From NCBI GenBank assembly GCA_900546345.1, contig URCI01000066.1, positions 1-13,812 of the forward strand: a DNA stretch of 13,812 bases, written 5' to 3'. Shown here one piece after another: positions 6,006-13,392 of the stretch; the first letter of the stretch is position 1; every line of letters begins with the position of its first letter. The position numbers were made by a program, and so were the translations under genes. Origin of the DNA: an uncultured Prevotella sp. GTDB taxonomy: Bacteria; Bacteroidota; Bacteroidia; Bacteroidales; Bacteroidaceae. The notes beneath the pieces are model-generated. The model worked only from the letters and a program-made list of their open reading frames with translations, had not been told where the DNA came from and did no database searches.

Positions 6006-8336
6006 TTAGTTGAAGAAGTTCCAGCTGATGCCAAAGCGGAAGACACTGCCGTTGAGCGGATAGTGCGGTGCGAAGAAATAGTTTTTCTTGCCCATGCTGG
6101 CGTTGACATGGCTCATCATCACGAAGAAACGGGTGTGCTGGAGATGGAAGTTGGCGTAGACGTTGATGATCGGACAGTTGCCGACCTTCACCTTGCTGTC
6201 GTTGGCCTGGACAGCATATTGGCCGATACCCGGCACATACTCCGGTGCTTCGTACTCTGTGAAATATCTCAGGTCACCGCCTAAGTCGCATTTCAGGACA
6301 TGTGCGATCTTGAACTTCAAATAGAGATTGGTGTAGACGTTGAACAGCGGCAGTGGCAAGGCGTCCTCATTGGTGGATTTCTGTACGGTGGCCACCATCT
6401 CCCAGTTGAGGATGCCAAAGGTGAAGTTCTGTTGAGCCTCGGCTGTGAACACGCTGATCGGCGAACTGGCCTGGTTGACCGACACCGTGTTATAGAGTCG
6501 CTGATCGTTCTTGGTGGTGTAGGCCGTCGAGAAATAGGTGTAGTTGTGGAGTTCGTCGAAGGCGAAGCGCAGTTGCGTGCGTGTCTTCTGATAGTTGAGC
6601 AATCCCTGGAGATGGAGGTGATCGATCATGCTCATATCCTCATCGTCCCACCAAAAGTGGCGACTCTGATAGTGACGATAGTAGAACGACGGCTTCTCGT
6701 GGGCGTAGTATCCCGAGGCGGCGAGTGTCATCGTGTCCTTGAAGAGCGGGAAGTTGAGGTCCACGCCACCGTTGATGTGTATCTCTCCGGCGTTGATGCC
6801 CGCCACACCGAGCTGTCCGGTAACGTTGTAGTGGAGCGTTTTGCCCTGTGTCTTGCTGAGTTGTGCGCCAATGCTCAGTGCATGCTCATTCCAGGAACGC
6901 ACACCTGCGGAGTCGGGCAGGGTGAAATGGCGCAACTCGTGCTCGGCGAAGATCTTGGCTCCCGTCTTCACCCATTTGTTGAAACCCTCGAGCAGCGAGA
7001 TGGCCAGTGTGTTGCGGAGTCTCCAGTTTTTGGTCTGGTCATAGATCGAGTCACCGGAGAGCTTCTCAGCGACCGTGTATTTGTCGAGATAATAGTTCTC
7101 TGGTGTCTGATAAGCCTCGTAGATGCGGCGGAAGTTGTCGAAGGAGATGGTGTGGATGAAGCTGGTGACAGGCACATACTCGTTTTTGAGCCATGAGGTG
7201 TCGGCTTTGGCTTTTTTCTCAGCCGCGATGAGGCTGTCGGCTACCGCCTTGCTGTCGACGCTGATGCGCCCGCCTTTGGCGATGGAGTCATTCTTGGCCG
7301 GTCCCTCAGCGATCTTGGCGTCGTCGGGTCTTCCGGCAAATTTCTTTTTGCTTTTGAGATCTTTTTCAGAGAGTTTCACGCCTCTTTTGGCGGCCTCTTT
7401 CTCCATTTTCTCCTTATCTCTCTTTTCGTCAGCCTCTTTCTTCGACTCCATAGCGAATTTCTTTGCCTTGATTTCTTCGGGTGTCATGGGCACCTTACGG
7501 TTGAAGCCGATGCTATAGCGCTGTGTGAAGAAGACGTGCTGGTTGTCATTGCGGTTCCAGTTCTGTGTGAGCATCGTCGGGATCTCGTTCTCGGCATAAC
7601 TGTCGGAGAACGCCTCGGGGTGCGTAATGTAGTCGTCGTTGGTGATGCCGCCATTTTCGGTGACTTTCTCGTGGTTGGTAGAGGCGAGGAAATGGGCCTG
7701 ATAGCGATCCCCAAGGTAGGAGCCGTACATCGTGTAGTTGAAGTGTGAGGCGGCCTGACTGTCGTAGTAGCCGCGCGCATAGATATAGTCGAAGTTAAAG
7801 CCGACGCCGAGTTTCTTTCCGGCGTTGACACCGAACTTCGCCTGGAAATGGTCTTCGCCATTGGTGCGGTTGCCGCAGTTGTTATAAGTCAGATTGGTGA
7901 AGGGCGAAAGCGTGTTTGTGAAGTGAAACTCTCTGACGGGCTTGACGAAGTAATCATAGGGCTGGGTGAAGATAAACTGCCCCTGGTCCTTGCGGTCAAT
8001 GAAGATGCGCGCCTGTCGCGCCGAACCTAAGTTGCCCGTCGTATTGTATTCGCCACGCAATCCGGTGGCAAAGATGGTGTTGGGAAACATATGCGACATC
8101 GTGTCGAGCGGTGCGGGCGTACGGTCTCCAAAGCGCTCGTCGACGGTCCATACATAGATGCCTTTGGGAATTTCTTTGTCGGAACCGAGTGAGTCGGTAG
8201 TGTTATTTCCGTTTCTGCGGCTGATGTTTCCGTTCTCGTCGATTTGGTTGTAACTGTCATTGCCCAAGGTTGTCTGTGCCATGGCCATGGAGAGTTGCAG
8301 TAAGAGAAGGAAGAGCAGCGAGAGTGTTTTCTTCAT
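6006..8336 (-). CDS. Outer-membrane putative porin (Bacteroidota family)
   Basis: The 776-residue protein starts with a clear signal peptide, MKKTLSLLFLLLLQLSMAMA, with cleavage likely before Gln21. The mature protein has many alternating aromatic/polar stretches typical of beta-barrel strands and an aromatic C-terminal strand, FRFGISWNFFN. Motifs such as GIYVWTVDERFGD and PNTIFATGLRGEYNTTGNLGSARQARI resemble the 'putative porin' family of Bacteroidota; substrate and pore function are unknown. A Lys/Glu-rich segment at about residues 284-381 interrupts the barrel-like sequence. Start choice: the frame opens at 8357, but ATG 8336 gives the proper signal peptide and overlaps the upstream gene's TGA as ATGA, suggesting translational coupling. 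It is the last gene of an operon with the 73-residue membrane protein and the DUF4468 protein. Large antisense open frames here are shadows. Confidence 0.85.
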   Translation of the reverse strand: MKKTLSLLFLLLLQLSMAMAQTTLGNDSYNQIDENGNISRRNGNNTTDSLGSDKEIPKGIYVWTVDERFGDRTPAPLDTMSHMFPNTIFATGLRGEYNTTGNLGSARQARIFIDRKDQGQFIFTQPYDYFVKPVREFHFTNTLSPFTNLTYNNCGNRTNGEDHFQAKFGVNAGKKLGVGFNFDYIYARGYYDSQAASHFNYTMYGSYLGDRYQAHFLASTNHEKVTENGGITNDDYITHPEAFSDSYAENEIPTMLTQNWNRNDNQHVFFTQRYSIGFNRKVPMTPEEIKAKKFAMESKKEADEKRDKEKMEKEAAKRGVKLSEKDLKSKKKFAGRPDDAKIAEGPAKNDSIAKGGRISVDSKAVADSLIAAEKKAKADTSWLKNEYVPVTSFIHTISFDNFRRIYEAYQTPENYYLDKYTVAEKLSGDSIYDQTKNWRLRNTLAISLLEGFNKWVKTGAKIFAEHELRHFTLPDSAGVRSWNEHALSIGAQLSKTQGKTLHYNVTGQLGVAGINAGEIHINGGVDLNFPLFKDTMTLAASGYYAHEKPSFYYRHYQSRHFWWDDEDMSMIDHLHLQGLLNYQKTRTQLRFAFDELHNYTYFSTAYTTKNDQRLYNTVSVNQASSPISVFTAEAQQNFTFGILNWEMVATVQKSTNEDALPLPLFNVYTNLYLKFKIAHVLKCDLGGDLRYFTEYEAPEYVPGIGQYAVQANDSKVKVGNCPIINVYANFHLQHTRFFVMMSHVNASMGKKNYFFAPHYPLNGSVFRFGISWNFFN

Positions 8337-8554
8337 TTGAGAAATCTTAGTCCGCACTCAATGATCTTGAAGACCATTGAAGCGAGAATGATGATCGTCC
8401 CGACGGTGTTGTCGGAGAAATAGAACACGCCGACACCGATCAGGGCGCCGACCATGAAGATGGCGTTGAGCCAGTTGCGCAGGACAGGATACTGTCCTTT
8501 TGTCTTGAAGGGTTCCAGCCGGCTCTTATGTTCGATTTGTGTATTGTCGTCCAT
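8333..8554 (-). CDS. Small two-helix membrane protein in the porin operon
   Basis: This 73-residue protein has a polar N-terminus (about 1-27) and two hydrophobic helices, at about 28-46 (NWLNAIFMVGALIGVGVFYF) and 50-68 (VGTIIILASMVFKIIECGL), ending in RFLK. There is no signal peptidase site, so it is probably an inner-membrane hairpin protein. Function is not recognised. Its gene starts 24 bases after the DUF4468 stop, and its TGA overlaps the porin ATG by ATGA, so all three are probably one transcription unit. That coupling is good evidence the small gene is real. It could be an accessory to export or assembly of its neighbours, but this is only inferred from context. Confidence 0.8.
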   Translation of the reverse strand: MDDNTQIEHKSRLEPFKTKGQYPVLRNWLNAIFMVGALIGVGVFYFSDNTVGTIIILASMVFKIIECGLRFLK

Positions 8555-8578
8555 CTGTCAATAATGAGTCTTGAAATA

Positions 8579-9247
8579 TTAGTATTTGATCTGCAGGGCC
8601 TGACAGATCTTGCCGAAGATGTTGTCCTTGCGGTCAATGGTCTTGCGGCGGAACTTGCCACTGCCTTTGAGCAGTTTGGTTTTCTTTTTGTTCAGTGCAT
8701 ATTTGTCTGTGATCCATTTGTCGGCGGTGACAGACATGCCTTCTGTGTCGCCGCGGTCCATCTCATACTGATAGGAGATGCGCTCCAGGGTGCAGTGAAG
8801 ATGCCCGTCGGAGGCTTGGGCGATGATCGTGTAGTTAAATACGGTACGGTCAAGAGAGAGGAATGAGTTTTGGAACACCAGCCACTCTTTGTATCTGGCG
8901 GCTATGGTATACTCGCCTTTGTTGACCACAGCGATCTTGCTGTTGGGAAATTCGCATGGCTCCTGAGTAAGCGCCTGCAGGGCAGCGTAGACAGTAGCGT
9001 AGATCTGGTCGGCCGTTTTTCCGGGTACGTCACGGTCGAGAGTGAAGACAACCTTGCCATTGACCTCCGGCACGGCGCCGGCGAGATATTTGTCGTCCTC
9101 GTGTTTCTTCTCAGCAGCAGCCTGGGCTTTCTTGGCCTGCTCGGCTCTGATCTGAGTAGATTTGTCCACGGTGGGAGCTTCCCAAGTGTTTTGGGCCAAA
9201 CTAGCCAAAGGCAGGAGGGCCAGCAATGCGATGATGATTTTCTTCAT
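8579..9247 (-). CDS. DUF4468 domain-containing secreted protein
   Basis: A 222-residue protein with signal peptide MKKIIIALLALLPLASLA (cleavage likely before Gln19). An Ala/Lys/Glu-rich linker follows (about 30-52), then a globular domain at about 61-155 starting EVNGKVVFTLDRDVPGKTAD, which resembles DUF4468 (a TBP-like fold family common in Bacteroidota and of unknown function). The C-terminal part is strongly basic (KKKTKLLKGSGKFRRK, 168-183). With no lipobox Cys, it is probably a soluble or surface-associated periplasmic protein. It is the first gene of the operon with the small membrane protein and the porin, and has its own promoter at 9273-9302. The ATG at 9247 is fixed by the signal peptide. 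The DUF assignment is from recall of family style, not a search. Confidence 0.8.
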   Translation of the reverse strand: MKKIIIALLALLPLASLAQNTWEAPTVDKSTQIRAEQAKKAQAAAEKKHEDDKYLAGAVPEVNGKVVFTLDRDVPGKTADQIYATVYAALQALTQEPCEFPNSKIAVVNKGEYTIAARYKEWLVFQNSFLSLDRTVFNYTIIAQASDGHLHCTLERISYQYEMDRGDTEGMSVTADKWITDKYALNKKKTKLLKGSGKFRRKTIDRKDNIFGKICQALQIKY

Positions 9248-9272
9248 AATCCTATGTTTGCCTATATTAATG

Positions 9273-9302
9273 CAAAGTTACGAAATAATGTGGTATTACA
9301 AA
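9273..9302 (-). promoter_or_regulatory. Bacteroidetes-type promoter for the DUF4468/porin operon
   Basis: Read on the minus strand, TTTG (9302 to 9299) is followed after 18 bases by TAACTTTG (9280 to 9273), a full match to the -33/-7 pattern. The start would fall near 9266-9269, leaving a leader of about 20 bases before ATG 9247. It has the same -7 octamer as the purB promoter. The remaining 9303-9431 up to the uvrB stop shows no clear terminator. Confidence 0.72.
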
Positions 9303-9431
9303 ACCAGGCTTTGGCTTTTAACGTTTGTTTTGCCTGTTGCGCCCGATCTTTTACTTGCGAAATCTGTCGATTCTGCCATAGCTTGCGACGGCCGGCGCTA
9401 TCCACGATAATTCAGATCGGACCGTGTATAA

Positions 9432-11468
9432 CTATTTCATCTCCAGTTGTTTCTCGAGCCTTACGATCTCGTCGCGGTACTGAGCAGCCTGGATAAAGTC
9501 GAGGTTCTTGGCAGCCTGCTCCATGAGCGCCTTGGTATTGGCGATGCTCTTCTCCAATTCCGGTCGTGTCATGCGCTGAATGATCGGGTCTGCAGCCACC
9601 ATGCTGGTTTCCTCGGGATCGCTGTAGGCAATGGGCTTGTCGGTGGCTCGCCTCATGCTCGTCTCCTCGCTCTTGGTCTGTGGCATTGAGCTCTTGATGG
9701 CCTTGACGATCTGCTTGGGCGTGATATGGTGGTCCTCATTGTATTTGAGCTGGATATTGCGGCGGCGGGCCGTCTCGTCGATGGTTTTCTGCATGCTCTC
9801 GGTGATGGTGTCGGCATACATGATCACCTTGCCGTTGACATTGCGGGCGGCGCGTCCTGCTGTCTGCGTCAGCGAGCGGTGGGAGCGCAGAAATCCCTCT
9901 TTGTCGGCATCGAGGATGGCAACGAGCGAGACCTCCGGCAAGTCGAGACCTTCACGCAGCAGGTTCACGCCGACCAGCACGTCGTAGACACCGGCGCGCA
10001 GGTCGTTCATGATCTGCACGCGGTCGAGTGTGGCCACGTCGCTATGGATATAGTTGGCCTTGACACCGTGATTGAGCAGATATTCCGTCAGTTCCTCGGC
10101 CATGCGCTTGGTCAGTGTGGTAACCAGCACACGCTCGTCGCGATGGCTGCGCGTAAGGATCTCGTCGAGCAAATCGTCGATCTGATTCTCTGACGGACGC
10201 ACTTCTATCTCCGGATCCAGCAGTCCGGTGGGCCGGATGAGCTGTTCCACGACCACGCCGTCGGCTTCCTGCAACTCATAATCGGCAGGTGTGGCACTGA
10301 CATAAATGACTTGGTGGATCATCTCGTGAAACTCCTCGAAGCGCAACGGGCGGTTGTCGAAGGCGGCAGGCAGACGGAAACCATACTGCACAAGGTTTTG
10401 CTTGCGGGCACGGTCGCCGCCATACATCGCACTGATCTGCGGCACACTGACGTGGCTCTCATCGATGACCATCAGATAGTCCTTGGGGAAAAAGTCGAGC
10501 AGACAGTAGGGGCGCTGGCCCGGCCCACGGCCGTCGAAGTATCGTGAATAGTTCTCTATGCCTGAGCAATGACCGAGTTCTTTGATCATTTCCAAGTCAT
10601 ATTCCACACGTTCCTTGATGCGCTGTGCCTTGAGATCATCACCCATCTCCTTGAAATATTCGATTTGCTTGGTGAGATCGTCCTGGATATGGCTCACGGC
10701 GTTGTTGGTCTGTTCCTGCGTGGTGACGAAGAGGTTGGCCGGATAGATATGGTAGTCTTCGAAGCGTTGCAGGGTGTGCATGGTGACAGCGTCGCATTCC
10801 TCGATACTGTCGATTTCGTCGTCCCACCAAGTCACCCGCAGGATGTTGTCGCTGTAGGCCATGGCAATGTTGACCGTGTCGCCCTTCACCGAGAAACATC
10901 CACGTTGCAGGTCGATGTCGTTGCGGACATAGAGAGCTGTGACAAGCTTGCGGAGAAATACGTTGCGGTCGATTTTCTCCCCCCGCTTGATGTCGATGAT
11001 GCTTTCCTGCATTGCCACAGGACCGCCCATGCCATAGATACACGACACCGAAGACACCACGATGACATCGTTGCGGCCTGAGAGCAGATCGCTGACAGCG
11101 GCGAGGCGCAGCTTGTCGATCTCTTCGTTGATGGCCAGATCTTTCTCGATATAGAGGTCCGTGGCCGGCAGATAGGCTTCGGGCTGATAATAGTCGTAGT
11201 AAGAAACATAGTAATCCACGGCATTGTTGGGGAAGAAGCCTTTCATCTCCTCGTAGAGCTGTGCTGCCAGGGTCTTGTTGTGGCTCAGCACCAGCGTGGG
11301 CTTGTTGACGTTGGCAATGACGTTGGCAACGGTAAAGGTTTTGCCCGAGCCGGTCACGCCGAGCAAGACTTGTGCAGGGTCGCCGTGCTCGACGCCTTCT
11401 GTGAGCTGTCTGATGGCCTGCGGCTGATCGCCCGTAGGCTTGTATTTAGAAGTGAGTTGGAAGTTCAT
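9432..11468 (-). CDS. uvrB: Excinuclease ABC subunit B
   Basis: The DNA-damage-verifying helicase of nucleotide excision repair. UvrA loads it at lesions and UvrC then makes the incisions. The 678 residues are full length. FQLTSKYKPTGDQPQAI (3-19) is the family N-terminus; Walker A is GVTGSGKT (37-44). The beta-hairpin region YYVSYYDYYQPEAYLPATDL (86-105) carries the aromatic residues that probe DNA. The Walker B/DEAH-like motif is IDESH (335-339), helicase motif VI is QTAGRAARN (535-543), and a C-terminal UVR domain (about 632-667) binds UvrC. The frame extends to an ATG at 11507, but family alignment points to ATG 11468; the extra 13 residues are unconserved and span a promoter -7 match. 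It is alone on its transcript, divergent from bamD; no LexA-type box was recognised. Confidence 0.97.
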   Translation of the reverse strand: MNFQLTSKYKPTGDQPQAIRQLTEGVEHGDPAQVLLGVTGSGKTFTVANVIANVNKPTLVLSHNKTLAAQLYEEMKGFFPNNAVDYYVSYYDYYQPEAYLPATDLYIEKDLAINEEIDKLRLAAVSDLLSGRNDVIVVSSVSCIYGMGGPVAMQESIIDIKRGEKIDRNVFLRKLVTALYVRNDIDLQRGCFSVKGDTVNIAMAYSDNILRVTWWDDEIDSIEECDAVTMHTLQRFEDYHIYPANLFVTTQEQTNNAVSHIQDDLTKQIEYFKEMGDDLKAQRIKERVEYDLEMIKELGHCSGIENYSRYFDGRGPGQRPYCLLDFFPKDYLMVIDESHVSVPQISAMYGGDRARKQNLVQYGFRLPAAFDNRPLRFEEFHEMIHQVIYVSATPADYELQEADGVVVEQLIRPTGLLDPEIEVRPSENQIDDLLDEILTRSHRDERVLVTTLTKRMAEELTEYLLNHGVKANYIHSDVATLDRVQIMNDLRAGVYDVLVGVNLLREGLDLPEVSLVAILDADKEGFLRSHRSLTQTAGRAARNVNGKVIMYADTITESMQKTIDETARRRNIQLKYNEDHHITPKQIVKAIKSSMPQTKSEETSMRRATDKPIAYSDPEETSMVAADPIIQRMTRPELEKSIANTKALMEQAAKNLDFIQAAQYRDEIVRLEKQLEMK

Positions 11469-11473
11469 AGCTG

Positions 11474-11481
11474 CAAATATA
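11474..11481 (-). promoter_or_regulatory. Candidate uvrB -7 promoter element
   Basis: On the minus strand TATATTTG (11481 to 11474) matches TAnnTTTG. Only five bases separate it from the uvrB ATG at 11468. No TTTG lies at the expected -33 position; TGTG (11502 to 11499, spacing 17) is the nearest. If real, transcription starts almost at the ATG and the message would have little or no leader. Confidence 0.5.
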
Positions 11482-11532
11482 CTACTTTTATGGCATTGCA
11501 CATACATTTTATGCTAAAAAATGTTCTATGAC

Positions 11533-11563
11533 TTTGTGAATAAAATATTTATATGTAAATTTG
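11533..11563 (+). promoter_or_regulatory. Bacteroidetes-type promoter for the bamD-rpoZ-DUF4293 operon
   Basis: TTTG (11533-11536), 19 bases, then TAAATTTG (11556-11563): both elements match the consensus with good spacing. Transcription would start around 11568-11570, giving a leader of about 12-14 bases before bamD ATG 11582. An in-frame TTG at 11561 lies inside the -7 element, which rules it out as the bamD start. Confidence 0.8.
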
Positions 11564-11581
11564 CAGTTCAAAAGTGTAGAT

Positions 11582-12415
11582 ATGAAGAAAACGTGTCTCC
11601 TTACATTGGGTTTCGTCTTGCTGTTCACCAGTTGTGCGCAAGAATTCAACCGAGTGTATAAGTCAACCGATTATCGCTATAAGTACGAGTACGCCAAGGA
11701 GTGCTTTGCCAATGGCAAATACATGCGCGCCACGACTTTGCTCCAGGATCTTATCGTCCCGGAGAAGGGGAGTCGCGATGCGCAGGAATGTCTCTACATG
11801 CTTGGCATGGCGGAGTATTGCAACCGTGATTATGTGACGGCATCCGAGACGTTCAGCAAATACACCAAGAGCTATCCTCGCGGTTATTTCGCTGAAATGG
11901 CTTATTACTATGTCGGTCAGAGTCTTTATATGTCTACGCCCGAGCCCCGTCTCGACCAAAGCCAGACGGTGCAGGCTATATCGGCTTTTCAGACCTATCT
12001 CGACCTTTTCCCCGATGCCAAGTTGAAGGAGACGGCGCAGAAACGCCTTTTCGACTTGCAGGACAAGTTGGTGGAGAAGGAATTCTTTTCTGCTCGGCTG
12101 TATTACAACCTCGGAACCTATTTTGGCAACTGCTCTGACGGCGGCAACAACTACGAGGCTTGTATCGTCACAGCAGAGAATGCGCTCAAGGACTATCCCT
12201 ACACCAAGCGCCGAGAGGACTTTGCTCTGCTGATCATGAAGAGCAAGTTTGAACTCGCGCAGCAGAGCGTCGAATCGAAGAAAATGGAGCGCTTCCAGGA
12301 TGCGGAAGACGAGGCTTACGGCTTTGTCAATGAATATCCCGACTCCAAAGAGCGCAAACTGGCCGAGGAGTACATTGCCAAGTGCAAGAAAATCACCGAT
12401 ACGGCCAAAGACTAA
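11582..12415 (+). CDS. bamD: Outer-membrane protein assembly factor BamD (lipoprotein)
   Basis: The TPR lipoprotein of the BAM complex, which binds BamA at the periplasmic face of the outer membrane and helps insert beta-barrel proteins. The 277-residue precursor has a lipoprotein signal, MKKTCLLTLGFVLLFTSC, with the lipid-modified Cys at 18. The mature part is helical with TPR-like repeats: YEYAKECFANGKYMRATTLL, then YMLGMAEYCNRDYVTASETF, and later units around the SKYTKSYPRGYFAEMAYY and AYGFVNEYPDSKERKLAEEY stretches. Length and repeat pattern fit BamD/YfiO. No acidic surface-export signal follows the Cys (AQEF), as expected for a lipoprotein facing the periplasm. The start is set by the signal peptide and by the promoter just upstream. 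rpoZ follows after 63 bases, which contain only a weak 5-bp hairpin (12419-12433). Confidence 0.92.
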   Translation: MKKTCLLTLGFVLLFTSCAQEFNRVYKSTDYRYKYEYAKECFANGKYMRATTLLQDLIVPEKGSRDAQECLYMLGMAEYCNRDYVTASETFSKYTKSYPRGYFAEMAYYYVGQSLYMSTPEPRLDQSQTVQAISAFQTYLDLFPDAKLKETAQKRLFDLQDKLVEKEFFSARLYYNLGTYFGNCSDGGNNYEACIVTAENALKDYPYTKRREDFALLIMKSKFELAQQSVESKKMERFQDAEDEAYGFVNEYPDSKERKLAEEYIAKCKKITDTAKD

Positions 12416-12478
12416 TAGCGGGTTCCTTACCCGAATGTTACATTGAGATAATCAACAATTGATAATACTTTAGATAGA

Positions 12479-12835
12479 ATGGATTATAGAAAATCAAACG
12501 CTCCGGTTAACACCGTCACACGTAATGTCATGGACTTGTGCAAAGAGACCGGTAACATCTACGAGAGTGTCGTTATCATTTCCAAGCGTGCCAACCAAAT
12601 CTCTGTTCAGATCAAGGAAGACCTGAGCAAGAAACTTTCGGAGTTCGCTTCTTACAACGACTCTTTGGAAGAGGTGTTTGAGAATCGCGAGCAGATCGAG
12701 ATCAGCCGCTATTACGAGAAGTTGCCAAAGCCTTCTTTGTTGGCAACACAGGAGTTTATCGAAGGAAAAATCTACTGGAGAAATCCAGCCGATGAGGTGC
12801 CCGCTGACAACGAGCGTAAAGATGACATGATCTGA
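12479..12835 (+). CDS. rpoZ: DNA-directed RNA polymerase omega subunit, Bacteroidota type
   Basis: A 118-residue protein resembling the Rpb6/omega family as found in Bacteroidota. Omega helps fold and stabilise the beta' subunit of RNA polymerase. The region NVMDLCKETGNIYESVVIISKRANQI (about 17-42) corresponds to the conserved omega helix with its Ala-rich, Arg-containing core; the C-terminal half (EQIEISRYYEKLPKPSLLAT, about 71-90) is typical of the longer Bacteroidota form. The ATG at 12479 agrees with family length. Its TGA overlaps the next gene's ATG (TGATG), suggesting coupled translation. Upstream there is only a one-mismatch promoter-like sequence (TACTTTAG), so transcription probably comes from the bamD promoter. 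The family assignment rests on recalled sequence and on the gene order bamD-rpoZ-DUF4293, common in this phylum. Confidence 0.85.
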   Translation: MDYRKSNAPVNTVTRNVMDLCKETGNIYESVVIISKRANQISVQIKEDLSKKLSEFASYNDSLEEVFENREQIEISRYYEKLPKPSLLATQEFIEGKIYWRNPADEVPADNERKDDMI

Positions 12836-13284
12836 TGATACAACGTAAGCAAACTGTCTTCCTGCTTTTGGCATTGGCAGTGATCATTGTCTGTCTATGC
12901 CTGCCCTTGGGTGCAATAGAGCCGAAGGGAATGGGTGCCTCGGCACTCTTCTACAACGTGGGACTCTATGTCAACGGTGGCTATCAGATCCATCCTGTGC
13001 TCTTCGTTGACTTGGTCATTGTGGGGGCTCTGACGCTGGTGTGCATCCCGTTGTTCAAGAAGCGGAAGATGCAGATGCGGATCTGTGTGGCCAATATCTT
13101 GCTTACCCTTGTATGGTATGGCTATTATGCGTTCTCTGTCTTACATGCTTTTCAGGGCATGGGTACGTTCCACCCCCGCTTTGCAGGCTGTCTGCCGCTG
13201 GTGGCACTGATACTTTTTGTCCTTGCCTATCGTGGCATTAAGGCCGATGAAGAGCTTGTCCGCTCGATGGACCGTATCAGATAA
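12835..13284 (+). CDS. DUF4293 family membrane protein
   Basis: A 149-residue inner-membrane protein with four predicted helices at about 6-25, 55-74, 82-103 and 117-134. It begins MIQRKQTVFLLLA and ends with the conserved-looking tail KADEELVRSMDRIR; both ends are typical of DUF4293 proteins of Bacteroidota. Function is unknown. The loop after the first helix (about 26-53, Gly-rich) is probably periplasmic; positive residues after helix 2 (KKRKMQMR) suggest a cytosolic loop. The ATG overlaps the rpoZ TGA by one base. It is the last gene of the bamD operon, closed by a strong hairpin at 13313-13349. Confidence 0.85.
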   Translation: MIQRKQTVFLLLALAVIIVCLCLPLGAIEPKGMGASALFYNVGLYVNGGYQIHPVLFVDLVIVGALTLVCIPLFKKRKMQMRICVANILLTLVWYGYYAFSVLHAFQGMGTFHPRFAGCLPLVALILFVLAYRGIKADEELVRSMDRIR

Positions 13285-13312
13285 GCGACTACACCTTATT
13301 ATATATATACAA

Positions 13313-13349
13313 CAAGCCCCCTTGCAGCCATGAACTGCAAGGGGGCTTG
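13313..13349. terminator. Perfect 15-bp hairpin between DUF4293 and the vapC remnant
   Basis: CAAGCCCCCTTGCAG (13313-13327) pairs perfectly with CTGCAAGGGGGCTTG (13335-13349) around a 7-base loop, CCATGAA. It lies 28 bases after the DUF4293 stop and 43 bases before the end of the minus-strand vapC remnant. There is no clean T run on either side, so it is either a terminator of the U-poor kind or a transcript-stabilising 3' hairpin. Its position between convergent genes suits a two-way stop. Confidence 0.7.
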
Positions 13350-13392
13350 AAGGTTTCGGGATGAAGCTTGTTACATCGTCAACCCATTTTCT

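Noticed and set aside
6300..7196. 298-codon plus-strand frame opposite the porin
   Set aside because: The minus strand has a signal peptide, barrel-like protein and operon overlap. The plus-strand translation is a codon-bias shadow.
9378..9401. ATAGC/GCTAT hairpin as a uvrB terminator
   Set aside because: The stem is only 5 bp around a 14-base loop with no T run; too weak to support.
11507..11581. Possible LexA/SOS box controlling uvrB, prompted by TAGAACATTTTTTAGC on the minus strand
   Set aside because: Only one half-site-like GAAC is present; no matching inverted GTTC lies at a suitable distance.
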